Shown: in pieces, positions 12,450 through 25,366 of the stretch
Layout of the letters: each line of letters starts with the position of its first letter
Position numbering within the stretch: the stretch's first letter is position 1
Assembly: GCA_022496805.1 (NCBI GenBank)
Contig: CM040094.1
Span: 13,353,501 to 13,417,500 of the forward strand
Length of the DNA: 64,000 bases
From: Pohlia nutans
Lineage: Eukaryota; Streptophyta; Bryopsida; Bryales; Mniaceae
Direction: 5' to 3'
Translations under genes and position numbers: made by a program
Notes under the pieces: model-generated
What the model saw: only the letters and a program-made list of their open reading frames with translations
Told to the model about the DNA's origin: nothing
Database searches by the model: none

Positions 12450-12591
12450 GCCTAAAGCACGCTGTGAAAAAATCCTTTACGTTGTCCGGGTGCCTCACCA
12501 GCGGGAGATACCGTTCGGGACTCACGATTTCCTCACAGTGCAAAAAAATTGCACGGGCAGGTCCGAAATTTTTTCACAGCGTGCTTTAGGC
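12450..12591. repeat. Fold-back hairpin 1 interrupting the gene fragment
   Basis: Left arm GCCTAAAGCACGCTGTG... and right arm ...CACAGCGTGCTTTAGGC are perfect inverted copies of about 24 bp ending in an A/T run. The 142-bp unit sits inside the reading frame of the MIF4G exon. Confidence 0.8.
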
Positions 12592-12592
12592 T

Positions 12593-12721
12593 GGTAGAGG
12601 CCCCCGCCCTCCGGGCCTGCACACGTTTTGAGAGACCTACGTCGCCCGTCCGGGCTGGCGCCCTCCCGGGGCTCCTCCGGTCTCTCAAAACGTGTGAGGC
12701 CCTCCGGCGGGGGCCTCTACC
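12593..12721. repeat. Fold-back hairpin 2, very GC-rich
   Basis: Arms GGTAGAGGCCCCCGCC and GGCGGGGGCCTCTACC pair, and the pairing continues inward through ACACGTTTTGAGAGACC, leaving a short loop: nearly 44 bp of stem in 129 bp. It abuts hairpin 1 with one base between. Confidence 0.8.
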
Positions 12722-13601
12722 TTTACAATAACAGTGGGAAGCCCGTAGACTTTGGTAAAAGGGTTGGTTGATTTTACCTTAGATTCTAAATATCTTGGAT
12801 TTGATCATAGTCAAGTGATGTGATTTTGTAGCAGTAGTTTGCGAATCTTGAATCAGTACCGATCTGCTCACAAAACATCTTAGCCGTTACGTTTTTCGAG
12901 ATTCGATAATATTGGACTGGGTGGTCACACTCTTCTACTTCCAGGCATTAGATGCTGCTATTGATTGTATTCTTGCTGATATCATTGTAAGTTGGGAGTT
13001 GTATATTCAAAAACTGATTTCTTAGGGTATAATTCTTTGGAATTTGATTGTGCAGTAAACAATTTAATGATTTACACGACACTCTCTTTTCACGAGAAGG
13101 TAAAGAACCATAAGTAGTACTAAATTGTTAGAACACCCTCACCACACCACTGAAATTATGACATTGTCTAGAAAGTGGATGAAAAGTGTTTATTTTTAAT
13201 GCTGTAAATTTAGGGCCGTTGAGGGCACATAATAGTGATGTTTGAATGTGTCTTCCTCTATAACTAATTTAAGGATGGGCTTGATATCCTTGATTGATGG
13301 ACAATATCGATTACCCCTATATAGTGATTGTGATTGGTTCACCAATTATTTAAAGGGATACATAGTGGTTCAAGGGTGTGAAGATGATTAATTTGTGACA
13401 CCGAATTTTGAATGTGACAATAGGAGTCCACGGGTAAATTGAAGGGAGAAGGATGTGGATGCTCTTAAACACTTCATACTAGGATAGATTTGAAACTCTT
13501 TCGTATCACACCTTTCAACCCAAAATTTCCAAATTGACTCTACATTATGCATACGCTTGATAGTCCCTTCAATGTTGTTCTTTGGGGAAAAATGACAGCT
13601 C

Positions 13602-13649
13602 GGTTTGTCGCACTTGACCGTTCTGCGCTGGAATCCGTCGAGGAGACAA
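13602..13649. repeat. 48-bp direct repeat, right copy
   Basis: Partner of 11218-11265; see that entry. A TA microsatellite follows at 13703-13752. Confidence 0.7.
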
Positions 13650-16250
13650 CCCAAGCTAAAAAACAAGTGGATGTCAATGTGTTCAACAACACGGGTCCCA
13701 CTAATATATATATATATATATATATATATAGATATATATATAGATATATATTAGAAATTCAATTGATTTTATAATAAAATGTTTATAGATAAACATCTTG
13801 AAAATTGCAATATTATATATTGTAGTCTTCATTATGACTCTATTGGCTTACAATGTTTAATAAATATTTTTTTATCAATTGAACCATTTAATTGATTATA
13901 GCTCGTTCAATTTCAATTTTTGAATCATGCAATGGGGAAATTTTGAGATAGTGACTTTTGGGGATAGCACAATATATGAAAATTAAATAAATTTAGTATT
14001 GAATTACACTATGTACAATTTTAGAATTTTCAAATTAATATTCAAAAAATGACATTGAAATGAATAATATAATGAAATAGTTTTAATGCAAAAAAAATTG
14101 ACCAAAGAGAACTTGTGTACATGAGTTGCAATTCAACATAAATATAACTCCAACTCAAAATTGATGTCACTTCTAATACTAATTATACCTAAAATCATTC
14201 ATCTAAGCAATTGAAATACACAATATCCTAAAATATGTGATAATAATCATAATGGTAAGATAATAATATTTAAAAGAAAATCAAATATCCAACTACTCAA
14301 ATGTTTTATATGTAAAGAGATTTATCTTAAAGAACACATAAATGAGCAATTAAAAATATTTTCAACTTTGCTTCTAAATCAGTGTGACATATTTCCTTTC
14401 AAAACATTAACAACAATTTGAAGATCAATCTTTAAATTATAGAAAAATAGTTATATTATTTTTGAAATATTTGATAGACAATGTCAAATATTGAATTCAA
14501 AATATTTATGATGAAAATATTTCATTCTATATTACTAGTTGTATTCAAATGAAAAATATTTGTACGTATGTATGATAAATTCCCAATGAAATACTTCTAT
14601 ATTGATATGACTTTTTTAGTCAATTTTTTTTAAAAATAAACTAAAACATATACCTCAAAATATTTTTTGTATTTAAAAAGAACTAGTGTTTCTTAATTTT
14701 CATTTGGATTTCTCATATTAAAGACTTTTTATGTATTACTTTTAACTATTAATATTTTAATTATTAATTCGTGCATACATCTAAGGCAACCATGTAATTT
14801 TGAGGGGGTTAATAATTCTATAAATCAATATTTAACATACCCCTTCATCAGGATAAAATTATAATATTTTAGAACACCTTGTCATTCATTCAAAACTTAA
14901 ACTTTGCATAGTTTTCAATAATGCCTAAAAGTTTTAGGAAACTCATTTTTCTAACACTCGTTACAACACAACTGTGAAGCTACATTCACCGTGAAAGTTA
15001 AAAGGAAAAATAAAATGGCAAGGGTTTTAAAAATTGTGCATGCAATGAGATCAAGTTAGGAATTACACCAAAAACTTGCAAACCAAATGAATTGCACATG
15101 CAACAAGCATTCAAACAAACACACGTGACAATTATATACACAAAAAACACAGAACACAATCTTAACTTGCTTTACTAACGGGCATCCGAGTACCCACCAT
15201 TTGATCCCTTTTAAACAATCACTGCACATTCCATCTATGATTCATCCAAATATTCAATTAAAGAATGAAGTTTTCATCCACACCCATCCCTTGAGCACCA
15301 CCTTGAATCCACTTCCCCCCCCCCCCTTTTTAACTATAGCCTATATTTTAATGTAAACAAATTAAAAAATCATCTTTTATAAGAACACTATTTCTTATAA
15401 CCCCCTTTACTTTTATGTGACCTCTATTTTAATTCTATATTTAGCAAAATATTATCTCGGATGAATAAATGATACTCAGTTTATTATCACATGTTATTTC
15501 TAAAAAAACCATTTCCGGCCTTAAAAAATGAAAAAATGGATATTGAAGATCAGATCAAAACGGTCCTTGATTTAGCCTTAACACACCCCTTATTGCAAAT
15601 TGAAATAAATTTGATTCTTAATACAAGTACTAGGGACAAAAATAAATTCCATTGCTCCTTTTTGAGATGAATGTGAATTGTTAGGTGAAGACGTGAGCCT
15701 TTTGAAAGGCTTGGAAAAACTAATTGAAGCTCAGGCTTCACCTAATGGAAAACAATTTGATTGACGTTCCACACCAAAGTCCACCAAATAATAGCAAAGT
15801 CGTAGATCTTACCATTGGTAGCGCACAATACCACTAAACTACCAGAATATTGAAATAAATATTGCTTATTCTTTTAAAGATTCCAACTCAAGACTTCAAT
15901 GTACAAATGTGTAAATGTGCAAGTGTGAAACCCTAAATTAGTGGAGGGATAGAATCTTATTTGAAATCAAACAATTGTTAGATGTTAACCCAGTTGCACT
16001 TCCTTCATTTGTTTATTGGACTTGAATTCCAAAATATTAATGTCCTTTGATAGTGCAATCATGTTCGCGTTAATTTTTCCAATTATCTTGTTGAACATAT
16101 CAAAGCATTCACTAAGATACAATTGTTTTCCACCTCCGTTTTAAATTTTGACTTGATACGTGAATTGTGGTTTTATACCTTTAATTTGGATTTGCAAGTT
16201 TCCCTCTCAAAAAGTTTCAAATAGGTGCATTTTATTGATAAATTGACAAA
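13650..16250. other. AT-rich intergenic, no gene
   Basis: Apart from the TA run at 13703-13752 and a C homopolymer near 15315, I see nothing. Short minus-strand frames around 15980-16376 are unsupported. Confidence 0.5.
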
Positions 16251-19200
16251 ATGTCCGAAGCTGATGCTTGTCGCAATAACTTGCTCAAAGAGAAGGTTGT
16301 CGTTCTTGAATTCAAAATCAATAAGCTTGGTTTGTCCCATCACTTCTATTTGCCCTTCTATCTTTTTAATAAACAAAAAATATATGAGGTTTTAACTATA
16401 ATTGAAAAAAAAATGCCTAAATTAAAAAAAGTGTGTCGAATGCCATTTATGCAATTAAAATATTCACTCATGCTTTTTGTGGGTTAATGATAAATCTTCA
16501 AAAGAAATATTTTTTTACAGTCCAATTGAAGTCTCACATACAATTGGATGCAACAAGAGAATTGCTTATCATATTTTAGTGAAGGAGTCCACTCAATTTG
16601 GTTGAAATTGGCTACTAACAACCAATTCTAACCAAGATTTTTTGGTTGACTGTCTAGATAGAACAAGACATGATTTCTACTAATGATGTGATTGCATATC
16701 GATGTTGAATAATCAGCGAGAAAATTTTGAACTAATCAAATCTATTATAAATTTTGACCATTCAATGTATTTTTCCAAAGTATTATTGAGCTAAATGAGT
16801 TCATTTTGTATAGCTTAATCTTTGTGAGCATATTGGGAATTTGAATGATTTTTTAAATATTTTTATGTAGCTTTCTTTGGCCAGATTGCGATATATAGAG
16901 AATACAATTTCTAACATATCAAAATGCAGGAATTGTTGGAAGGGCATACTATGAGGCTTCTCAAATCAAACTACGCAGGAATCGGTACCTCATTCGTGCG
17001 GCACGAACTCAAAACATGTTATTGCATTCTGCTTACTTGTTATTACAACAAAAGGAATTGGCTTCAAAAAAAGAATCAAGCAATTTGGGTGGCATGCGAA
17101 AACAAGTGGCAAATTTGAGGGGCACTTTTGATGCTCAACGCAAGAGGGCAATTGCAAAACAAATCGAGGTAATTATATGACAAAATTTCTTTTATTGAAT
17201 CCATACAACTTGCAATTATATGCATGTTTTTAGTTGCCAAATTAGGTGTAGAAGTTTTCCTCCAACGCCTTTAAAATTTCAATCATTTAACTAAATATAT
17301 TGACATTTGACATTATTATATTTTGAAGCATTACATTTGTCTAATGTGCAGCTTGCAAAACAAATTACAGATACAAGAGCAGCAGAAACTGATTGTGCAG
17401 ATGTGTTGGATCCCAATACACCATCTTTGATAACAATCCGATGGTTGGACGATAGATTGGAATCTATTTTTAGAAAAACAAAAGAAACTCAAATTCTAGA
17501 AAAGCATTATGAAAGTTTGTTGATTCCTATGCGTTTAGAGCGAACACTATTCACATTTCAAGTGAGTTTAAATAAATACTAAAAATAATATATATTTTTA
17601 TAGATACAGTTATTCATCATATAAATATATAATGAGGTACAAGTCAATTTAATTACAAATAGGTTTAAAATTAAAATTTCACTATAAATTCACCAATTTT
17701 TTTTAAGATTTAATATTTGTTGACATGGCAGTTGGAAACTTTAACAAATGTCATTGATTTGAAAAACGCACAAACTGCACAATTGAAAATGGTTGAAGGA
17801 GATGGTGTCAAATCACGTGATCAAGCTCGACATGAACTTGAAGAAGTAGGTGCGTTTTAATGTCTTGATTTCTTCCGCTTAGTTGAATTCTATTTTTAAT
17901 ATAATGTAAAGTTTTAAATTAAATACACAAATTTTTGTATGAATTTCAATAATAAATTGTGATTATTTTTCATTACAATGGATTATATTGTTTAAATTTG
18001 AGATTTTATTTCTCTTTGAAATATAAAATTAAGATTTTGTAAAAATGGTTTACACATGAAATATTAACATGATGTCATCTATGCAGCTTTTGGCTTCTTT
18101 ATTCCCCGGTGGAAGAATTGTAAGTGTTTACATTTCTTTAAGCAACAAAAAATAAAAAATAAAAACAAATTACACAAATATTTACTAATGTGTAGTTTTT
18201 CTAATTATGTATATTTTTATAGATACCAATCTACTAAAATATTTTCTCCACAATTATTTACGTTATCATTGTCTAATGAAAATGAATGATATACAGGAAG
18301 GAATTTCTAAATCGACTCAAAACAAAATTCAAATTACAATTAGAAAAATTAAGAAAGTAATGGAAGTAGATAGCATGAGGGAAATGTATAAACAATATTT
18401 GTTTCAAGACAAACAAATTATGTATTTGGAACAAGTGAAAGCTGAACTTTTAGCAACACTATCAAAAATGAGGAATGAAGCACCAATTCCGGCGACACAT
18501 AGAGTTTGTTCAAATTTATCAAATCATAATGCTTAATTTGTACAATAACAATGCACAACCATGTACAAATAAAGAACCATTTGTCACAGCATAATAGAGC
18601 AATGGAAGCCAACATCCTTTTGAAATGGAACCACAGTCTAATTACAAGTACAAAATACGTTTACCTAGCAATGACATGGTTGTCCCAAAATTCATGGAAT
18701 ACAAATGACATTCCTTCATTACTTAAAAAACTAGATCTAAGCAAAGATTCTCTTTTGATTTAGTTTTCAAAAGGATGCTCCATTGCACTCATCCTCTATT
18801 ATGCTATGGACTGATTACTATACATAATTATTTATAGTAATCTATGTTCATTTATGATAAATGTGATTATTTTACATTTATATTATATTATTTTATTTTA
18901 TTTTATATAACTAATCATTGAAATATTAATTGTATGAAATAGAGGAGAAGTACAACTCGTCTTCAACAAGTAGAAGGACTTGCGGATGGGGTGAAAGAAA
19001 CCGTTCGAAGAATGACAGTTCAAGTGCAAAGAAAAAACTCATATCCACTTGTATTATTAGTAGAAGGCACAAAAAAACTTGTCGAAAAAATACACGAAGG
19101 AACTGCAAGATTGGTGAGTGATAGTTAATTTTGTAAATTTTAAAAATAATTAAAATAATAATAAAATTATTGTATAGAGTTTTCATATATGTTGAATTGG

Positions 19201-20201
19201 ATTTTATTTGAGTCAATGGTTGTTGGTTATTTGGTTATCATATTGTAGGACGATATGGATGAAAAAGTTGTGCCAGAAAAAATAGTACTTGCAGAAACTG
19301 AATCCAAGCTTGTATTTTTATTGAAGGTTTGTATATATTACACTATTGTTACCCACATTTTTGTGAATATTTTATAAATACCACATTACATATAATATTT
19401 GGAATTTAAAAAAATGACGGAACACTACACTAAATAGGTAGATTAGTGTTAGATAATTATAAGATTTGAAAATATTATAGATTTTTACTCTCGACAAAAA
19501 AAATTACCAGAGGCATTGATTCCAATACTATTGAAAGATCCCCATCTTGACCAATGTAGAGGGTAAAAAAATTGGTCAATAGTAAAAACTTACAACATGT
19601 TTATGTAAATTAGTGTATTTAACACTAATCTACCTATTTAGTGTAGTAGAAAAGGTGGCGCTCCCTAGGGAGATGTTCACGCAAAATCACTGTGCATGCG
19701 TGGAATTGGGCACCACTTGTCTGGGCATCTCCCTCGGCAGCACCACCTTTTCTACTAGTGGAAGCGGAGAGGAAGGCTACCTGAAGGCTCGACGTGAATG
19801 AAGAATTTGTTGGAGGAAGTATTACCAACTTGGCCACCAAGACCAAAATGGCGCATGCTACCCTTGATGGCCTTGACACTCTATTTAAAAAATATATATT
19901 ATACATATCGACTAAACTTATTGTAGATTGCGTTTAAAAAAATAGCATACATATTTTTAACATATTTGATAAAGGCATCGTGTATCACAATTCATCTTTT
20001 GTTATGATTCATTCATAATCATTTTTCATGTATGTGCGAAATTTTTATTTCTTACAGGGACTTGATAGAAAAATGAAATTTTTAGAAGAACTACAACGAA
20101 AACAGAAACTTGAACAAGCTAAAATTGCAGCAGAATTAAAATTGAAAGAAGATGCTTCAACTCCAAAAAGTGAGGAAGAGGCTTCAAGTTCCGAAGGCTG
20201 A
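16251..20201 (+). CDS. ODA10: ODA10/CCDC151-like coiled-coil protein (outer dynein arm assembly)
   Basis: Family members are needed to attach outer dynein arms to axonemal doublets. Exons: 16251-16329 (tentative), 16930-17168, 17352-17561, 17732-17845, 18087-18119, 18297-18503, 18943-19113, 19249-19326, 20058-20201; phases agree, giving 424 aa, shorter than the usual 550-600. Exon 2 carries GRAYYEASQ near the N-terminus, matching the family's GDRKAYYE.SQ. Exon 3 has IRWLDDRLE, like the (I/V)R.LENRL(D/E) segment, and exon 4 ends SRDQARHELEE. Exon 6 (KIKKVMEVDSMREMYKQ) matches the KIKEATGVSDVNEVI.K segment. Exon 7 has LLVEGTKKLVEKI. The whole protein is helical and charged. Donors gtttgt recur after exons 1, 6 and 8. 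Intron 8 carries two nested CACTA-like hairpins. Exon 1 and the start are uncertain; the coding sequence is AT-rich. Confidence 0.62.
19423..19647. mobile_element. CACTA-like fold-back in ODA10-like intron 8
   Basis: Left arm CACTACACTAAATAGGTAG... and right arm ...CTACCTATTTAGTGTAGT are perfect inverted copies over about 28 bp. CACTA-type terminus. Its right end merges with the next element. Confidence 0.65.
19641..19760. mobile_element. Second CACTA-like hairpin abutting the first
   Basis: Arms GTAGAAAAGGTGG... and ...CCACCTTTTCTACTAGTG pair. The right terminus CACTAGTAGAAAAGG (reverse) is a CACTA-type end; the left terminus is overwritten at the junction with the neighbouring element. Confidence 0.6.
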
Positions 20202-20383
20202 ATTTCTAAATTCAAACAATTTTTGAATTTTAAACTTGCCTTTGAACGTTCATATATTTGTATTTCTCTCTGGCAAAAACTAGAATAAAGTGGATTGTGT
20301 AAAATGTGGAACGCCCTTAAGCAAGTTTAAGGCAGATCACAATAGCAAAACAATACTAAAAATTTTAAGAAATTTTATATAAA

Positions 20384-20880
20384 TCTCTACATTAAGGAAG
20401 GTAGTTTGTTTGTTTTGTTATGTTGAGATCTGTCCAACTGTGTGCACGCCAGTCGCGTTCTTAGTACCGTTGAAGAGCTCTCAATGAGGAGAGGTGCAAG
20501 GAGTTTCTTTTGGGTTTACGGTGTGAAAACTATATAATTTTAATCAAATTTTTGCATTGATAATTGAATGAAATTATGAAAAAAATGGATTATGGGAGTT
20601 TTTGATATCATTCTTAGCATCATTGGAAAGCTCTTGACAAGTAAGAGTGCTCTAAAGTTGTTTCACCACTTTTGGACCTAAAATGTGAAAGTTGTGGATT
20701 TTCAAACAAATTTCATCACCATAAATTGAATTAAATTATGAATAAATGATTCTAAAATGAAGAAAAGAAAAAGAAAAAGCATTAAGAGTATGAGGAACGC
20801 ATGGGAACATGGGGGTTAGTAGGAGCATGATGAACACGGGGATATTTAATCATCTAGGCCAACCGCACATGCTATACTAG
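20384..20880. mobile_element. Helitron-like element 1 of a head-to-tail pair
   Basis: Starts TCTCTACATTAAGG after an A and ends CTATACTAG before a T, as expected for Helitrons (5' TC, 3' CTRR, insertion between A and T). It shares AGTAGTTTGTTTGTTTGTT-type 5' sequence and a CTAGGCCAAC.GCAC 3' segment with element 2. Contains two diverged repeats of about 125 bp. No transposase. Confidence 0.6.
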
Positions 20881-21396
20881 TCTTACTATTAATAAAAGTA
20901 GTTTGTTTGTTTGTTTGTTTTGTTTTATTTTATGTAATGTTGAGATCTTCCTGACTATGCATCATGTGACTACGTTCTTGGTACTATCAGAAAGCCCTCG
21001 AGGAAGAAGAGTGCACTGTCGTTTCGTTGCTTTCGAACACATAGTGTATAAGTTATGGATTTTGGAGTGATTTTTGTCATCATAAATTGAATTATATTAA
21101 AAGAAATGGAATATGAGAGTTTGATGTTATTTTTGACATCATCCAAAAGCTCTCGGTGAATAGGAATGCACCAAAGTTGTCTTGTAGTGTTTAGGTCTAC
21201 GTTGTGAAAGTCATGGATTTTTAATGAAATTTTGTATTTATAAATAGAATTAAATTATAAGTAGATTATTTTGAAAAGAAAAATCACAAAGAAAACACGG
21301 AAACAAGTGGTACACAGAAAACGTGGAGAGCATGGGGAAGCCAGGGACAAGTGGAACACGGGGAACTTCTAGGCCAACGGCACAAGGCCACACTAG
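20881..21396. mobile_element. Helitron-like element 2, directly abutting element 1
   Basis: Starts TCTTACTATTAATAAAAG immediately after the CTAG of element 1 and ends CCACACTAG before T at 21397; a short GGCC...GGCC hairpin precedes the end. Also contains two diverged repeats (about 20985-21115 and 21120-21265) related to those in element 1. 516 bp, non-autonomous. Confidence 0.6.
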
Positions 21397-22259
21397 TCAA
21401 GACTTAAGGGATGAAGGTTTATATATTACTAATATAGTTGACTACTTTCAAATGAAAAACATCATTATAGTTTTATGGCTACTAACCACATTTAAGTCAT
21501 TCAAGTCATTTTAAACAATAGCATAACCAAATTTCTAAGACAAGCAAAAGAGTGTGCACTTAATATAATATATTCATCAATTATACTTTCAAATAAGTTT
21601 ATCAAGGCTTGAGGAAATGAAAAATTATTTCCTTCAAGGTTATATGCACATAGAAGAAAAAAAGACAGTACAAAGACATCTTTAAAGAAGGCATTATTTT
21701 TTTAAATTCAACATGTACTAAAACAAAAACCAAGACAAACACTTAGGCAAGACAAGAAAGACAAAAAACTTGTTAAGAATTAAAAATAGAACATAAAAAT
21801 TGAGGAATTGAAAACAATAAAGTTCATCAATTGATAGACTACATATGCACTATTATATTTATATATATATAAACATTGAAAAATATATTTAAAAAAATTA
21901 CTAATTAGTGATTGCAAGCTACGGTCTACCAAGTGGAGAGTGCAGCTTGTGCAGCTAAGGGCTGTGCAACACATGCAATAGCGTTGTAATGTGCCTCTCA
22001 ACATTAATGTAAATATAAATGAAGAGTGATCAATTTTTAATTACGGTTTCTGTGGATTTGAGGGAGACAATGACTAGATAGATAGATAGATAGATAGATA
22101 GAAACACCGACCCTAAAGAAAAGGCCGGCGTGAATAAAGTGTCCGTTCATAATGTCAATGACCCGATGCCCACAGGACAAAGGGACAATGGACAATAATG
22201 TAGTCATTGTTCCTACTATGACTACATTAACTCATTAACTCATGACAATGACTACATTA
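21397..22259. repeat. Intergenic with TAGA microsatellite and interspersed repeat
   Basis: A TAGA tetranucleotide run sits at about 22073-22100. The following 100 bp (to 22195) is an inverted copy of 7400-7540. No gene. Confidence 0.6.
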
Positions 22260-23623
22260 CACTAGTAGAAAATCTGTGTCGAGACCAACAAAAACTCAAC
22301 CCAATTTCGTTGGTCCTAACTGTGCCGGTGGACGCGTTGACCTGGACACGACGGAACACAGAACTGTTGATTCGGTCGTTGAAGGGGGTGGTTCAATGGC
22401 GTGACTGTACCTACCACATCATCTGCCTTTGATGATGTATATTGTCCCCTGGAGTTAATTTTCATTTACATTTTACTTTCACGTTTGTTGTTTTTCCACG
22501 ACTGTAGTCGAATTCACTTACGGTTTAGCGTGCGTACATTTTTAAATTCTCCGCGGTAACAATATGCGGTCATTTAATTTACTGTTCTACCAACGATTGG
22601 ACAGGTAATTTCCACGTTGGTTTTATCCTTCTAATTTTAGAATTAACTGATCATTATGTTGTTTTGTCGTTTACCATTCATTCAGGACCCATATTTAGTA
22701 TAACGATTATATTGGTTGTCTTGCATATGATTCCCCCGCTATAGATTATGCAATTCCTGCGTTCTGAGTATGTGCTCCATCATAATCTGTTGTTATATAT
22801 AGCGGAGTTCTGTCATGCACATTATTCAATTAGTTTTGAGCTCAATTGGCTCTACACTATAAAATACTTCCAAAATAAAATTTAGAACAATTATAATTGC
22901 TACAGGCTACTTCTTCGAAAACCATGCTAAGTGTGCATCGCGGAACAAATTTCCTCGTCCTCTTCATGTCGCGTTGTTGTACTTCTATCCCTTCTAATAT
23001 TACGACCAACTACATTCTTCAGCTCTTCGTGGTCTTCGCGGTGTACTGGTATAACCCGATATCGACAGTTTCACATATACTTCTCACCCTGCACATTCCA
23101 GTTCATCACATTATGGCATTATCGCACTGCTAAGTACTTCTGCATTTCTGTCCCATGCATGCTTACATGGCTTTAGTATCTCAATAAAGGGAAAAAAAAT
23201 TATAACAAGGCGCGGTTAAAATTCTTTACAGCATCACAGTTTGAGAGGGTTTAAATTACGCATCCAGTAAATTTGAACTAAGTTACCGGGCCTGTAAAAG
23301 TAATGTAGCATATGAAAATATTTTCTGTTGAAAGTGGGAAGTTACCCAAAGTACATGTGAATAAATTCTGATGTCAATCCTACATCAACGATTACCCAAC
23401 GACATTGAGGAACTCCAGTGCACATGCCACATCAGCAAGTGCGGTCCAGCTGTTCCCTAAAAACGTACTCCCAAAACAAAGTGCCTAGAACAACAGAAAA
23501 TCAGCAGCGGTTTTGGCATATTCAACAGAACTTACAAAAATCAGTTGATTCGGTCAATCCAGTGCACACGCTAACAAAATTCTGTTGATATTTAGTTGAT
23601 TTGGACCAGTTTTTCTACTAGTG
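22260..23623. mobile_element. Non-autonomous CACTA (En/Spm-type) transposon
   Basis: Begins CACTAGTAGAAAA and ends TTTTTCTACTAGTG, with the 3-bp target duplication TTA at 22257-22259 and 23624-23626. The word ttgattcggtc recurs near both ends as a possible subterminal repeat. About 1.36 kb; no transposase domain seen in its short open frames. Confidence 0.8.
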
Positions 23624-24760
23624 TTAACTCCTAGCTGCATGAGTGTCCTTTTTTTAGGACGATGTAAAAAATCACTGTACAGTTTCTCATTTGTGGTGAT
23701 GTTTTTGCAATGTGGTTTCTTTTACATAATTTTTTTTCAAGTATTTATTTTCACGTTAATGTCAGGCGTAAATGTAGTGAGATTAGAAAAAATATATCAG
23801 AATTGAATTCACTATGTCCTTCCTATCCTTGTGAGCCTTCATTTCAAGTCTTGAAAGTTTTAAAATTTCTAAAGTTTTGACCTATAAAATGCGCACTAAA
23901 TCCATTCTCTGAGATTGACATACAAATGAAAAATCCAGATGATGATCTTTCCATGACATGCAAATGGTTGGATCGAATGATAGTATTGAGATATGTTCAA
24001 ATTTTATTTTAAAAGAGACTATCATTTTAATTATACAGAAAAATTAAAAAATACTCATTATCTTATGAATTTTGGAATGATTGGCCAAAAACGCATAATG
24101 TACACCATTGAATCATCTTTCGCATAACGTGAAATATTTCAACATATAAAATTATTTTTTGATTACTTGCAAAGAGACCTCAAAGCCACCTTTGTTGAAC
24201 CATAATAAATTTCAAATGAATAGCTTCACCACTATTGAAGCATAATGATTTCAATCAATCACAAATAATTACAAGATGAGAGTATTAAAATTGTAATTTT
24301 CATGAATTTTCATAGTTTTTTCTTGTAAATTCATTTTAAAAATAGTATGTCTTACGTATGATCCGTAGAGTCAAAGTTCAAAAAGTAAAAGAAACACCAT
24401 CTTATAATACATTTAGGCATTGCCCAAAATATGTAGGCACTTAGGAGTTAACATCTAAATAACATTTTGGTGTCCAAGAAGATGGAAGCTTCAACCAAAT
24501 TCAAACTTAGACATGTCTCACAAACCTAAGTCATGATGTCAACTATTTTAGGTTTTGGGCAATGTTTTGAATTAAGATGCAAATACAACATCAATGATGT
24601 TGCATGGTTTTATCTTATAGAATGAAAAAAAAATTATAGCTTGGCTTAGGGTATATGGATTAAATAGTTGAACAAACACCCTCAAAAAATGAAAGGCCAT
24701 CAACATTATTTTGTTTTAGAGATATATAATGTCTTGAAAATTGTACACATTGTATTAAAT
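23624..24760. other. AT-rich intergenic, no gene
   Basis: No recognisable coding sequence or paired termini. Confidence 0.5.
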
Positions 24761-24900
24761 CACTAGTAGGATTTTGGTCCTTTCTAACTGGTCTTTTGTA
24801 ACTTAAATGGTTCAAAACGAATTCTTTTTTAAAGACTTGAGTCACAAAGGACCATGTAAGTCATAAAGAACTAGTTATAAAGGACCGAATACTACTAGTA
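24761..24900. mobile_element. CACTA-type MITE hairpin (140 bp)
   Basis: Begins CACTAGTAGG, ends CTACTAGTA, with AAT on both sides. The arms pair for about 65 bp (GGTCCTTTCTAACTGGT against its imperfect inverse). Confidence 0.7.
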
Positions 24901-25366
24901 AATTTGGAGCTTTTCTATACAATGTGATAGAAACTAAGGGAATAAATTAAATCAAGTCATTTAAAATATTATTTTGAAACTAGATATTTTAAACTTCCGG
25001 AGCTTATACCTTCTTCATCCCATGTCCGTTTTCAATAAACATTATTAGATTAGATTCCCCTTGAAGTCTAGTTATGATGATAAATATTTCATGTCAATCC
25101 ATGTTGTTTTGATTGTTTGGGAGTCATTTTAGTGCACGGGCCTAGTTTGGACACTTTTTGCTTTTTGAGTCAAATCGGTCACTTTTTGGGCTACTTTTTG
25201 ACATTGCAAGGCCATTTTAGGGCACATTAAATTTTTTCATGAGTCTTTTATGGTATGAATGTTTTTATATGATGATTTTGAACTACTTTATAGTTGAATT
25301 CTTTTGCATTTGAGTAACTTTGAAAATGAATTTCACGTCTAACTGTGTTGCTAGGAAAATTTTAGC

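Noticed and set aside
15980..16376. Minus-strand coiled-coil-like peptide opposite the tentative first ODA10-like exon
   Set aside because: Short, with no splice partners or family match. The plus-strand exon at least joins in phase to the next exon.
22897..23176. Two overlapping frames of about 80 codons inside the CACTA element as a transposase
   Set aside because: Hydrophobic, low-similarity sequence with no transposase motif; far too short.
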